Positions 16,097 through 26,920 are shown, counted from the stretch's first letter. The stretch: 40,715 nucleotides of DNA from an uncultured Prevotella sp. (GCA_905234815.1 CAJOIX010000011.1:1-40715); one strand, 5' to 3'. Notes: generated from the sequence alone by a model not told the origin. Numbers and translations: made by a program.

Positions 16097-17507
16097 TACA
16101 TTCGCGCAGCATTTCGGGTTTTAAAACCCAGATTCCTGACAAATAGAGCGCACCGCCCATGCAGATGCGCGCCAAAAGCAACCACCAGAGCTGCCGGATG
16201 CCCTGTGTGGCATAGTAAGTGATGAGCATGGCCGACCCGGCAATCAGGAAAATAGGGAGCACATCCATCACAATATCGCGCAGTCGTACACCAATGAGCC
16301 GCTTGGCAAAGAACTGCCACACCAGCAGATAGGCAATGGTGAACACCGAGTAAGCCCAGACTGCCATGCGGATGCCACCCGATGCGCACACCACAACCAG
16401 CGCAATCTGTAAGAAAATCTGCACCGCGTTGACCCAAAGATACAAATCGCTGCGCCCACTGCTCACTGCCAGGTTCTGATACAGCGTGTAGAACGGCAGG
16501 AAAGCGCCAGCCAGACAGAGCGTTTGCATCAGTGGAACGCTCTCTATCCAGCGGTCGGTGATGGCCAAGACTATAAATTCTTCGGCCACCAATGCCAATC
16601 CCAGCATCACGGGGAAAGCAAGGAAAGCCGCGAAACGCATCATCTTGCGGAAGATGCGCACTTCTCGCTCTTGTTCTCCCTGAATACTGACCAACAGCGG
16701 TTGCGCCACTTGCGAGAGGGTGCCCGACACAAACGAGTGGGCCTGCGTGTTCCATTTGTTTGCCTGCGAATAGTTTCCCACGGCCGAAAGGGGGAACCAA
16801 CGGCCAAAAATGAAGGTCAGCACTTGTGAAGAAAGCGTGTTGAGCAGATTGGTGAAAAGAATCTTCACGCTGAAAGCGAACATCTCCTTCACCGGTCCGA
16901 AGTCGATTTTCCAGCTTGGCCGCCATGCAACAAAGTAATACCGGCCTATGTTCAGCACCGCGATATAGACAATCTGCTGCCACGCCAGACTCCAATAGGC
17001 ATATCCCTTCAAGGCCAAGAAGATGCCCAAACTGCCCGATAAAACCAGTGCCGACACGCTGGCAATGGCTATCTCGCGGTTCATCATCTGTTTTAGCATA
17101 TAAGCATTGTGGGCAATGCCAAACGATGAGATTACGAAACTCAGAAAAACCACACGCGAAAGCAGCACCAACCGCTCGTCGTTGAAGTACCATGCAATCA
17201 GGGGAGCCGCGAAAAAGAGCACGGCATAGATGCAAAAGCTGGCCAAGATGTTGAACCAGAACACCGAGTTGTAATCGCGTGGCGTGGGATTCTTCAGGTT
17301 TATCAGTCCTTGCGTGAAGCCGCTACTTTGCAGGTTGCCCGCAATCACGGTGAAAATGGTAAGCACACCCACAATACCATAGTCCTCGGGCGACAGGAGT
17401 CGGCCCAAGAAAATGCCAATGACCACGTTCAACACTTGCGTGATGCCATTGTTCATTGCCCCCCAGAAGAGGCTTTTGGCGGTGCGTTGCTTCAGCGTTT
17501 GACTCAT
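16071..17507 (-). CDS. Polysaccharide flippase (oligosaccharide flippase family)
   Basis: A 478-aa protein with about 12-14 membrane segments of the MOP/PST superfamily (Wzx-like). It opens with a basic amphipathic stretch and SLFWGAMNNGITQVLNVVIG, and includes the typical GRLLSPEDYGIVG. Such proteins flip lipid-linked oligosaccharide units across the inner membrane for capsule or O-antigen. It is divergent from licD, with only 62 bp between the starts, and convergent with the GT2 gene at 15122, overlapping it tail to tail. The -7 box lies 8 nt before its ATG, so its mRNA may have almost no leader. Confidence 0.9.
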   Translation of the reverse strand: MSQTLKQRTAKSLFWGAMNNGITQVLNVVIGIFLGRLLSPEDYGIVGVLTIFTVIAGNLQSSGFTQGLINLKNPTPRDYNSVFWFNILASFCIYAVLFFAAPLIAWYFNDERLVLLSRVVFLSFVISSFGIAHNAYMLKQMMNREIAIASVSALVLSGSLGIFLALKGYAYWSLAWQQIVYIAVLNIGRYYFVAWRPSWKIDFGPVKEMFAFSVKILFTNLLNTLSSQVLTFIFGRWFPLSAVGNYSQANKWNTQAHSFVSGTLSQVAQPLLVSIQGEQEREVRIFRKMMRFAAFLAFPVMLGLALVAEEFIVLAITDRWIESVPLMQTLCLAGAFLPFYTLYQNLAVSSGRSDLYLWVNAVQIFLQIALVVVCASGGIRMAVWAYSVFTIAYLLVWQFFAKRLIGVRLRDIVMDVLPIFLIAGSAMLITYYATQGIRQLWWLLLARICMGGALYLSGIWVLKPEMLRECINFLRKRY

Positions 17508-17515
17508 ATAGGCCG

Positions 17516-17523
17516 CAAAAATA
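17516..17523 (-). promoter_or_regulatory. -7 box of the flippase gene, next to the start codon
   Basis: TATTTTTG on the minus strand (17523-17516), with 8 nt between its G and the ATG at 17507. No TTTG lies at the right distance upstream. If used, the transcript would start at or within a few bases of the AUG. Confidence 0.5.
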
Positions 17524-17532
17524 GCGATTTAA

Positions 17533-17564
17533 TTTGATTGAGAAAAAATAAAATTGTACTTTCG
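17533..17564 (+). promoter_or_regulatory. licD promoter, next to the start codon
   Basis: TTTG (17533-17536), 20 bp, TACTTTCG (17557-17564, one mismatch). Only 5 nt separate it from the ATG at 17570, so the mRNA is predicted to be leaderless or nearly so. Confidence 0.6.
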
Positions 17565-17569
17565 CGCTC

Positions 17570-18460
17570 ATGCAAGTAGTGACAAAAGAACAACAGCCGC
17601 GCTGGAATGCCATTATTGTGGATGTTTTGCGGGCATTTGATCAGATATGCAGAAAGAACGGACTGACGTATTTCTGCGGTGGCGGAACAGCCATTGGTGC
17701 GGTGCGCCATCATGGTATCATTCCCTGGGATGATGACATTGATCTGTTCATGCCGCGGCCCGACTACGACCGCTTCTTGTCTCTTACTGCCGAAATGGAC
17801 TTGGGCGATTATGAAGTGCTCACACCATGGAACACGCTCAATTATCCGTTTCACTTCTCGAAAATGTGCAATCGCCACACCACACTGGTGGAGGAGGCCG
17901 ACACGCCCTGTGTGACGGGCTTATTTATTGATATCTTTCCGCTCGACGGAACCGCTTCTGACTTGGATGAGGCTATCCGTCTGAAACGGCGTTTCCGCAA
18001 AATCAGCAACAGATTGGAAGCTATCTCCACCCACAATACCTTCCTCGAGTATTTGTCATTATTGAAAAACCTCAAGGAATGGGGGCGCTTCGCAACCAAG
18101 ACAGTGGGCTTTTTCTTCCGTTCTTCCCTGCGCAAGTATCTTTTAGGTCAGATGGAACGAATCTGTAGAAAGTACGATTACCAGTCGGCCGAGAATGTTG
18201 TGGTGTACTGTGGGGTGTACGACGAGCGCGAGATTTATCCCAAGGCATGGGTCAGCGGCCAGGTGGAAATGGAGTTTGAGGGGCTGATGGTGCCGCTCTC
18301 TGTGGGTTATGATCAGTACCTGCGCCAGTTCTTTGGCGACTATATGCAACTTCCGCCCGAGGAAAAGCGGGTGTCGCATCATGTGAAGGCCTTTTTCGAC
18401 CTCGACCATCGATGGGACTACAAGGAAGTAATGTCGCTAATGAAAAAAAATAAAGCGTGA
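17570..18460 (+). CDS. LicD family phosphotransferase
   Basis: A 296-aa protein of the LicD/fukutin nucleotidyltransferase-like family. Members transfer phosphocholine, or phospho-ribitol in the fukutin branch, from a CDP-activated donor to a glycan. The diagnostic block is at residues 37-58: GGGTAIGAVRHHG, then IPWDDDIDLFMPR, with the metal-binding Asp cluster. A second conserved part is FIDIFPLDG (about residues 118-126). The start has no alternative upstream. The stop codon lies inside the 5' arm of the downstream terminator. No licC, betaine or choline genes are visible, but a CDP-ribitol-type enzyme is encoded at 33693, so phospho-ribitol is a reasonable alternative donor group. Confidence 0.9.
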   Translation: MQVVTKEQQPRWNAIIVDVLRAFDQICRKNGLTYFCGGGTAIGAVRHHGIIPWDDDIDLFMPRPDYDRFLSLTAEMDLGDYEVLTPWNTLNYPFHFSKMCNRHTTLVEEADTPCVTGLFIDIFPLDGTASDLDEAIRLKRRFRKISNRLEAISTHNTFLEYLSLLKNLKEWGRFATKTVGFFFRSSLRKYLLGQMERICRKYDYQSAENVVVYCGVYDEREIYPKAWVSGQVEMEFEGLMVPLSVGYDQYLRQFFGDYMQLPPEEKRVSHHVKAFFDLDHRWDYKEVMSLMKKNKA

Positions 18461-18510
18461 AGAATTGTTTTGTGGTGGCGTTTCCACTCTGACAATTCTT
18501 CACGCTTTTT
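18452..18510. terminator. Bidirectional terminator between licD and the GH97 gene
   Basis: A 17-bp perfect stem: AAGCGTGAAGAATTGT and its complement, arms at about 18452-18468 and 18492-18508. It encloses a loop with a small inner GTGG/CCAC helix. TTTTT follows on the plus strand; the minus strand has a long T-run from the A-tract at 18442-18450. It serves two convergent genes, and the licD stop codon is inside the stem. Confidence 0.92.
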
Positions 18511-18527
18511 GTTATTATTCAGCGCGT

Positions 18528-20750
<2,223 letters not shown>

Positions 20751-20752
20751 TC

Positions 20753-20833
20753 AAAAGCTATGCTTTTACCTTCCAAAAGCATAGCTTTCGGGCTGCAAAA
20801 GCATAGCTTTTAGCGACCAAAAGGATAGCTTTT
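20753..20833. repeat. 22-nt-period palindromic repeat, cluster C (four units)
   Basis: Cores start at 20753 (inverted form), 20775 (last base C), 20797 and 20819 (GGATAG variant). Spacers are accttcc, gggctgc and agcgacc. Read on the minus strand, the cluster ends with spacer GGAAGGT, consensus core and GAAAAA, identical to the right end of cluster B. So C is oriented along the minus-strand genes, with that end 35 nt from the GH97 start. Confidence 0.95.
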
Positions 20834-20883
20834 GGAAATCGGGCTTTTGGATTTGGTTTTGAATTATTGTAATTTGTTGATTA

Positions 20884-22788
20884 TCAGTCGTGTAGAATTA
20901 CTGCTTGCTGCGGCCCTACTGTGACGGTTCCTCCGCTGCAGGAATCGAGGCCCGAGGGGTCGATCATGCTGTACTGTGCCACGATGGTGTATTCGCCCTC
21001 GGGTATATTCACATCCACTGCTTCTCGGTTGGCATTGAGCAGCACGTAGATGTTGCGCCATGCGTCGCCGCCGGCGTGGTTTTTAAGTACGAATCCCACG
21101 AAGCAGGGCTGCACGGGCAGGAACTCCAAGTGTTGCCGCACCAGGTCGGCTTTGCCCAAACGGAAGGCGGGATGCTCGCGGCGCAGCTGCAAGAGGCCTT
21201 TATAGTATTCGAATACCTGTGGGAACTGATCTTTGTTGGCCCAGCAAAGTTGATTGATATCGTCGGGCGATTCGAAGGAGTTGTGCACTCCTTTTTTGTC
21301 GCGCAGCAGCTCTTCGCCACTGAGCATGAAGGGCACGCCCTGCGAGGTGAACACGGCGGTTTGGGCCAGAAGGTCCAAGCGGACGATTTCCTCGGTCGAA
21401 ATGCCAGGAATGGATGCCTTCAGCCGGTCAACGAGACACATATCGTCGTGGCACGACACGTATGAGATTTGCTGCGAAGGTTCGCGCGTCCATGGTGTTT
21501 TCGAGTAGTTCACCTTGGTCATGTCCACACCATCGTGCTGAATGGCGCCCACAATGCCGAACTTCAGACTCTCCTCTTCACCGGCCAGCCCAGCGAGGAA
21601 GGCCCCCTTGGTATCGTCGGAGAACGGACCGCGCAGTGCATCGCGCATATCGTCGGAGAAGGCTCCGATGCCGTTCAGCTGCTGCGTGTGTGCCTTCATG
21701 GCAAGCAGTTCTTGCGGGTAGGCGCAAGTGCCGGCACTCCAGCCTTCGCCATAGATGTAGATGCTGGGGTCAATCTTGTCCACCTCGGCACGAATCAGAT
21801 TCATGGTTTCAATATCGTGCACACCCATCAGGTCGAAGCGGAAGCCGTCGATGTGATATTCGTTAATCCAGTGTTTCACCGACTCTATCATGAACTGCCG
21901 CATCAGAGGCTGTTCGCTGGCCGTTTCATTGCCGCAGCCAGAGCCGTTGCTGTAGGAGCCGTCGGCGTTCTGCCGATAATAATAATCAGGGAAGGTGCGC
22001 TGGAAATTGGAGTGTTCAATATCGTAGGTGTGGTTATACACCACATCGAGAATCACGCGGATACCCGCTTTGTGTAGCGCTTGCACCATCTGTTTGAACT
22101 CACGTATGCGGCACGAGGGGTCGTAAGGATTGGTGGAATACGAACCTTCGGGCACGTTGTAGTTCACGGGGTCGTAGCCCCAGTTGTATTGTGGCTGGGC
22201 AAGGCGCGTCTCGTCAACCGAGCCGTAGTCGTAAGAGGGAAGGATATGGATGGCTGTGACGCCCAGTTCCTTCAAGTGGCTGATGGCCCAGGGCTCGGTC
22301 AGCGCTAAATACTTGCCAGGGTATTTCGCCCCTGGGCGGGCTATCGAGAAATCGCGGTGGTGCATTTCGTAGATGACTTGGTCCACTGGCGATTTCAGTT
22401 CCGGACGTCGGTCGGCGTCCCATCCTTCGGGGTTGGTGGCCGAAAGATTGATAATGGCACCGCGCTTACCGTTCACGCCCACTGCCTTGGCAAACACACC
22501 GGGAGTCTCGCCGCGACCAATGTCGAACGTATAAAACTTTCCTTCGAGCTTACCTTTCACCTTTGCCGTGAAAACATTGTCGCCGGCATACTTCATCTTC
22601 ACCGTCTTGAAGGGCTTCTCACATTCACCATCGTTGTAGAGGCGGAGCAAGACCTTAGCCTTGGCATCAGCACAAACGCGGAACACAACATGGTTGTCGC
22701 GCACTTCCAACTGCTCAAAACCGTGAGCAACAGACTTCAGCGGGAATAGAATAAACGACAGAAGCATTGCAAAAACAAAATTTTTCAT
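20884..22788 (-). CDS. pulA: Type I pullulanase, exported
   Basis: A 634-aa GH13 debranching enzyme that hydrolyses alpha-1,6 bonds in pullulan and starch dextrins. Signal peptide residues 1-21. An amino-terminal beta domain (about 25-115) precedes the barrel. The pullulanase signature YNWGYDP is at 201-207. GH13 regions: I DVVYNH (248-253), II GFRFDLMGV (315-323, nucleophile D319), III YGEGW (acid/base E348), IV SCHDD. A carboxy-terminal beta domain ends the protein. It is upstream of the GH97 gene on the same strand. Regulation looks elaborate: its own promoter at 22819-22849, a palindrome at 22879-22897, and a promoter-terminator unit further upstream. Confidence 0.95.
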   Translation of the reverse strand: MKNFVFAMLLSFILFPLKSVAHGFEQLEVRDNHVVFRVCADAKAKVLLRLYNDGECEKPFKTVKMKYAGDNVFTAKVKGKLEGKFYTFDIGRGETPGVFAKAVGVNGKRGAIINLSATNPEGWDADRRPELKSPVDQVIYEMHHRDFSIARPGAKYPGKYLALTEPWAISHLKELGVTAIHILPSYDYGSVDETRLAQPQYNWGYDPVNYNVPEGSYSTNPYDPSCRIREFKQMVQALHKAGIRVILDVVYNHTYDIEHSNFQRTFPDYYYRQNADGSYSNGSGCGNETASEQPLMRQFMIESVKHWINEYHIDGFRFDLMGVHDIETMNLIRAEVDKIDPSIYIYGEGWSAGTCAYPQELLAMKAHTQQLNGIGAFSDDMRDALRGPFSDDTKGAFLAGLAGEEESLKFGIVGAIQHDGVDMTKVNYSKTPWTREPSQQISYVSCHDDMCLVDRLKASIPGISTEEIVRLDLLAQTAVFTSQGVPFMLSGEELLRDKKGVHNSFESPDDINQLCWANKDQFPQVFEYYKGLLQLRREHPAFRLGKADLVRQHLEFLPVQPCFVGFVLKNHAGGDAWRNIYVLLNANREAVDVNIPEGEYTIVAQYSMIDPSGLDSCSGGTVTVGPQQAVILHD

Positions 22789-22818
22789 GGTGATATACTG
22801 GTTTTTCGTTATTCACCA

Positions 22819-22849
22819 CAAATATACAAAAATCCACATAATTGCTAAA
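22819..22849 (-). promoter_or_regulatory. Proximal promoter of the pullulanase gene
   Basis: On the minus strand, TTTA (22849-22846) and TATATTTG (22826-22819) are separated by 19 bp. The -7 box is perfect and the -33 box has one mismatch. The start codon at 22788 gives a leader of about 25 nt. Confidence 0.6.
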
Positions 22850-22878
22850 TGATTTGCAGAAAAATGGAAAATTTAGGT

Positions 22879-22897
22879 TGTGCAACGGTTTTGCACA
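22879..22897. promoter_or_regulatory. Palindrome upstream of the pullulanase promoter (operator candidate)
   Basis: TGTGCAA-CGGTT-TTGCACA, 7-bp perfect arms. The GCAA/TTGC arms around a CG-containing centre recall operators of LacI-family sugar regulators. It lies about 30 bp upstream of the -33 box, a position more typical of an activator site. The regulator assignment is inference. Confidence 0.4.
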
Positions 22898-22898
22898 C

Positions 22899-22932
22899 AA
22901 AAAAACGCTGCTACTCTCTTCGAGCGGCAGCG
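22899..22932 (-). terminator. Intrinsic terminator upstream of the pullulanase gene
   Basis: On the minus strand, CGCTGC (22932-22927) and GCAGCG (22911-22906) form the stem, with an inner CTC/GAG pair, followed by seven T (22905-22899). It is much stronger as a minus-strand than as a plus-strand terminator. It lies between two minus-strand promoters. Confidence 0.75.
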
Positions 22933-23098
22933 CTTTTCGATATGTTTAACTTAAAAAGGATTTCGAAAGAATGGAAACCTCGCGGTGTCCATGTTTCTGG
23001 TTAAACAATCTTTACCTTAAAAAAATAACTAAAAACCTAAATCTATTACTACTAACCTAAACAATCTATTAACTTTCCGATACTCACGTATCGTTTTC
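22899..23098 (-). ncRNA. Candidate small RNA or attenuated leader, about 200 nt
   Basis: The unit is bounded by a minus-strand promoter (TTG-N19-TACTTTTG, 23133-23104) and an intrinsic terminator (22899-22932), with no open frame of note. Near its 5' end is a CGATAC-GTGA-GTATCG hairpin (23093-23078). Next comes a U/A-rich single-stranded-looking stretch with TTAATAGATTGTTTAG and a second GATTGTTTAACC, then an ATGGA/TCCAT hairpin and the terminator. Two readings are possible: an independent trans-acting RNA, or a terminated leader of pulA. The first is favoured because pulA has its own promoter after the terminator. The rest of the gap between pulA and the GS gene (23134-23276) shows nothing I recognise. 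Confidence 0.45.
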
Positions 23099-23103
23099 TG
23101 GTG

Positions 23104-23133
23104 CAAAAGTACGCCGATTTTTTATTCTGGCAA
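23104..23133 (-). promoter_or_regulatory. Promoter of the candidate small RNA
   Basis: On the minus strand, TTG (23133-23131), 19 bp, TACTTTTG (23111-23104). The nearest coding start on this strand is over 300 nt away (22788), with a terminator between. Confidence 0.6.
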
Positions 23134-23276
23134 CACTCCGTCAAACATTTCTTCAAAAAAGTGCCACGTTCTTGACCTATGTCAAAAATCATGATTTCCA
23201 TGATGTTCCAACTGCAAGTCTATATCGCGCAGCAGCGTTTTTTTTGCGTTGGCGCGTGTAAAAACTAAATTATTAG

Positions 23277-23284
23277 TAACTTTG
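23277..23284 (+). promoter_or_regulatory. -7 box of the glutamine synthetase gene
   Basis: TAACTTTG, 30 nt before the ATG at 23315. No TTTG is found 19-21 bp upstream. Confidence 0.5.
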
Positions 23285-23314
23285 CGGTAGTATTAACAAA
23301 TATATGCGCACAAC

Positions 23315-24823
23315 ATGGAAAACATTCAAAAAAACTCCTACAGCGCCAACCCGCTCGTGGGTGCACTGAAGAAGCCGGCAGCGGAGTTTACCAAGGCCGA
23401 CATCATGAATTATATACTCAACCATGACATCCGCATGGTCAACTTCATGTATCCAGGCGGCGACGGCCGGTTGAAGACCCTGAACTTTGTCATTAACGAT
23501 CTCGCCTATCTTGAGACCATCCTCACCTGCGGCGAGCGAGTGGACGGGTCGAGCCTGTTCTCCTACATACAAGCTGGCGCCAGCGACCTCTATGTGCTGC
23601 CGCGATTCAGCACAGCCTTCCTCGATCCCTTTGCACAGATTCCCACTGTTACAATGCTCTGTGCCTATTTCGACAAAGACGGGCGGCCGCTGGAAACCTC
23701 GCCTCAGTACACGCTGCACAAAGCAGCCGAGGCCTTTCGGCAGGTGACAGGCATGGAATACGAGGCCATGGGCGAATTGGAATACTATGTGATCAGTGCC
23801 GATCAGGCACTTTTCCCCGCCCAAGACCAGCGCGGCTACCATGAATCGGCACCTTACGCCAAAGCCAACGAGTTCCGTACATTGTGCATGAAATACATTG
23901 CCCAGACCGGCGGTCAAATCAAATATGGGCATAGCGAAGTGGGTAACTTCACCATTGACGGGAAAAACTACGAGCAAAACGAAATAGAATTTCTTCCCGT
24001 ACCCGTAGAACAAGCCGCCGATCAACTCATGATAGCCAAGTGGATTATACGCAATCTCGGTTATCAGATGGGCTACGACATTACCTTTGCACCGAAGATA
24101 ACTGCCGGAAAAGCCGGCTCCGGACTCCATATACATATGCGGGCAGTGAAAGACGGCCAGAACCAGATGCTCCAAGACGGAGAACTCTCTGTCAGTGCGC
24201 GGAAGATGATAGCCGGAATGATGCAGCTGGCACCGGCCATCACAGCCTTTGGCAACAAGAATCCCACCAGCTATTTCCGTCTGGTGCCCCATCAGGAAGC
24301 ACCCACCAATGTGTGCTGGGGCGACCGCAACCGCTCCGTGCTGGTAAGGGTGCCATTAGGCTGGGCCGCAAATATCGATATGTGTCGCGAAGCCAATCCG
24401 CGTGAACCCATGAGCCAATTCGACACCAGCCAGAAGCAAACCGTAGAAATGCGTTCGCCCGACGGGTCGGCCGACATCTATCAACTGCTGGCCGGACTGT
24501 GTGTGGCCTGCCGCCATGGATTTGAAATGGAAAATGCGCTTGAAAGAGCGAAAGAAACCTACGTAGATGTGAACATCCACGCCGCTGAAAATGCCGGACG
24601 GCTGGCCACTTTGGCACAACTGCCCGACTCATGTCAGGCCAGTGCCGACTGCCTGGAGCAGCAGCGCAGCGTGTTTGAAGCCTACAATGTTTTCGCGCCC
24701 GATATGATTAATGGTATCATAGCCCAACTCCAAGCCTTTAACGATAGAACCCTGCGCACTGATATTCAAGGCAAATCAGGCGATATACAAAAACTCGTGG
24801 ACCGATATTTCCATTGCGGATAA
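23315..24823 (+). CDS. Glutamine synthetase family protein (GSI-like)
   Basis: A 502-aa protein with GSI motifs. The amino-terminal DGSS region is at 77-80 and LPRFSTAFLDPF follows at 95-106. Metal and glutamate sites are GELEYY (153-158) and the EVGNFTIDG to EQNEIEF stretch (208-226). GSGLHIHM (268-275) corresponds to GSGMHxH. GDRNRSVLVR (336-345) corresponds to xxRNRSxxxR. MRSPDGSADIY corresponds to RxPDxxANxY. The usual NLYDLP segment, which carries the adenylylated Tyr in classical GSI, is replaced (KETYVDVNIHAAE). It is probably an ATP-dependent glutamine synthetase without that control, or a gamma-glutamyl-amine ligase of the same fold. It precedes two glycosyltransferase genes by only 36 nt, with no terminator. 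Confidence 0.85.
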   Translation: MENIQKNSYSANPLVGALKKPAAEFTKADIMNYILNHDIRMVNFMYPGGDGRLKTLNFVINDLAYLETILTCGERVDGSSLFSYIQAGASDLYVLPRFSTAFLDPFAQIPTVTMLCAYFDKDGRPLETSPQYTLHKAAEAFRQVTGMEYEAMGELEYYVISADQALFPAQDQRGYHESAPYAKANEFRTLCMKYIAQTGGQIKYGHSEVGNFTIDGKNYEQNEIEFLPVPVEQAADQLMIAKWIIRNLGYQMGYDITFAPKITAGKAGSGLHIHMRAVKDGQNQMLQDGELSVSARKMIAGMMQLAPAITAFGNKNPTSYFRLVPHQEAPTNVCWGDRNRSVLVRVPLGWAANIDMCREANPREPMSQFDTSQKQTVEMRSPDGSADIYQLLAGLCVACRHGFEMENALERAKETYVDVNIHAAENAGRLATLAQLPDSCQASADCLEQQRSVFEAYNVFAPDMINGIIAQLQAFNDRTLRTDIQGKSGDIQKLVDRYFHCG

Positions 24824-24859
24824 ACTCCTCTAAAGAAACTCTTAAAAACATTTTTCTGA

Positions 24860-26137
24860 ATGCGCATACTCATTGTAAGCACCAGCGATGCCACAGGCGG
24901 AGCCGCCGTAGCTGCTCATAGACTGATGGAGGCCCTCAACAACAATGGCGAAAAGGCCCGTATGTTGGTCCGCGACAAACAAACGGACGATATCTCCGTG
25001 GTGAAACTGCCCCAACAGTGGCGCCATAAGTGGAGTTTCCTCTGGGAGAGACTGACCATTTTTAGCTGGCTTCACTTCCGACGGCACAATCTCTTCGGAC
25101 TTGATGTGGCCAATAGCGGTGCCGATATTACGCAGTTGGACTGTTTTCGCAAGGCCGACATTATTCATCTGCACTGGGTGAATCAAGGTATGCTTTCACT
25201 GCGCGGCATCAGAAAAATTCTCGATAGCGGCAAACCAGTGGTCTGGACCATGCACGATGCGTGGCCATCGACCGCGATCTGTCATGTAACCATGGACTGT
25301 AAAAACTTTCAGACCATCTGTAAAAACTGCAAATATCTGCCCGACGGCGGCTCTGAGCATGATTTGGCTTGGCACATCTGGCGCAAGAAACTGTCGCTCT
25401 ATCAGCATAGAAGCATCGCCTTTGTTGCTTGTAGCAAGTGGTTGGAGCGCGATGCAAAGCGCAGCGCCTTGTTCCAAGGACAGAGCGTTACACATATTCC
25501 CAACCCCATTGATACGCGAATCTTCTCGCCCGGCGATAAGAATCAAGCCCGACAACTGCTCAACCTGCCGCTTGACAAGAAGATATTGCTCTTCGTGGCT
25601 CAGCGAGTGAGCAACGAATTGAAGGGAATGGCTTATCTGCAGAAAGCTTGCAAACAGCTGTGCGAGCAGCAGCCGGAGCTGAAAGATCAGCTACATTTGC
25701 TTATCTTAGGTGGCGATAGCAGCGAGATGAACGCCGACGAGAGCGGTCTGACCTGCACGGCAGTGCCCTATACCTACGACCAAAGCGCCATTGTCAATAT
25801 CTATCGTGCCGCCGATGCCTTTGTGTTGCCGTCGCTGTCGGAAAACCTTCCCAACACCATCATGGAGTCGATGGCCTGCGGTGTGCCCTGCATTGGTTTC
25901 AAAGTGGGCGGAATCCCCGAAATGATTGACCATCTGAAGAATGGCTACGTGGCACGCTACCGCTCAGCAAAAGATTTGGCCGAGGGCATCAGATGGACAC
26001 TCTTCGAGGCTGATAGCAGCCAGTTGAGCCACGAGGCACTGAGGAAAGTGAAACAAAACTATTCGCAACAAGTCGTGGCCATGGAATATATAGAGGTCTA
26101 TAATGAGGCGCTGGCCCAGAAACAATTGAAATTATGA
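24860..26137 (+). CDS. Glycosyltransferase family 4
   Basis: A 425-aa GT-B enzyme. The amino-terminal acceptor domain opens with RILIVSTSDATGGAAVAAHRL. The carboxy-terminal domain has VLPSLSENLPNTIMESMACGVPCIGFKVGGIPEMI (about residues 325-360) with the family E-x7-E nucleotide-sugar motif. A cysteine-rich insertion at residues 134-155 (DCKNFQTICKNCKYLPDGG) is common in Bacteroidota GT4 enzymes that follow a MHDAWP motif. Donor and acceptor are unknown. The stop overlaps the next gene's start (ATGA, 26134-26137), indicating coupled translation. Confidence 0.93.
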   Translation: MRILIVSTSDATGGAAVAAHRLMEALNNNGEKARMLVRDKQTDDISVVKLPQQWRHKWSFLWERLTIFSWLHFRRHNLFGLDVANSGADITQLDCFRKADIIHLHWVNQGMLSLRGIRKILDSGKPVVWTMHDAWPSTAICHVTMDCKNFQTICKNCKYLPDGGSEHDLAWHIWRKKLSLYQHRSIAFVACSKWLERDAKRSALFQGQSVTHIPNPIDTRIFSPGDKNQARQLLNLPLDKKILLFVAQRVSNELKGMAYLQKACKQLCEQQPELKDQLHLLILGGDSSEMNADESGLTCTAVPYTYDQSAIVNIYRAADAFVLPSLSENLPNTIMESMACGVPCIGFKVGGIPEMIDHLKNGYVARYRSAKDLAEGIRWTLFEADSSQLSHEALRKVKQNYSQQVVAMEYIEVYNEALAQKQLKL

Positions 26138-26910
26138 TAACTTTTACCATAGCAACCTGTGTGCGCAATGCCGAACAGCTCATTGGCAGAACAATCCAAA
26201 GCGTTGGGCAGCAGACCTATAACTACGTGCAGCACATCATCATTGATGGTGCTTCTACCGATGGAACACTGGCCATCGTGAAGAAATATCAGGAAGAAAC
26301 GATTGCCGATGAAAGCCTGCACGATGTGACGGTCGTGTCAGAACCTGACCGCGGGCTGTACGATGCGATGAACAAGGCGCTGCGATTGGCCAGCGGAACC
26401 TATATTGTCTTTCTCAATGCCGGCGATACGCTGCCTTCTGCCGATACGCTCGAACTGCTTGCTGGCAGTGTGGGCGATGGCGAGCAGCTCCCCGGAGTGC
26501 TCTATGGCGAGACGGATATCGTGAACGAGGCGGGCGAATTTGTGCGCCATCGCCGACTGAAAGCGCCCGAGGTCTTGCGCAGCCGGTCGTTCCTGCAGGG
26601 AATGGTGGTGTGTCATCAGGCTTTTTATGCACTCACTGAGATTGCCCGACAGACGCTCTACGATGAGCGCTATCGCCTGTCTGCCGATGTTGATTGGTGC
26701 ATCCGTGTGATGAAACAATCCGAGGCTGAGCATCGCGTACTGAAAAATGCCCACATGGTGTTGGTGCATTATCTCGAGGGCGGCATGTCGATACAGCAAC
26801 ATTGGCCGTCGCTCAAAGAACGGTTTGTAATCATGCGGCGCCATTTCGGCTTGCTGCCAACGATTGAACGGCACATCTGGTTTGTGTTCCGACAGCTGAT
26901 TTTGAAGTGA
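26134..26910 (+). CDS. Glycosyltransferase family 2
   Basis: A 258-aa GT-A enzyme. It opens with TFTIATCVRNAEQLIGRTI and has IIIDGASTDGT (about 31-41), SEPDRGLYDAMNKAL (about 69-83) and the metal site FLNAGD (about 92-97). This pattern is typical of small capsule/LPS GT2 enzymes. It is translationally coupled to the GT4 gene by a 4-bp overlap and is followed 12 nt later by a terminator. The pair probably adds successive sugars to the same glycan. Confidence 0.93.
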   Translation: MITFTIATCVRNAEQLIGRTIQSVGQQTYNYVQHIIIDGASTDGTLAIVKKYQEETIADESLHDVTVVSEPDRGLYDAMNKALRLASGTYIVFLNAGDTLPSADTLELLAGSVGDGEQLPGVLYGETDIVNEAGEFVRHRRLKAPEVLRSRSFLQGMVVCHQAFYALTEIARQTLYDERYRLSADVDWCIRVMKQSEAEHRVLKNAHMVLVHYLEGGMSIQQHWPSLKERFVIMRRHFGLLPTIERHIWFVFRQLILK

Positions 26911-26920
26911 TAAGACATAA

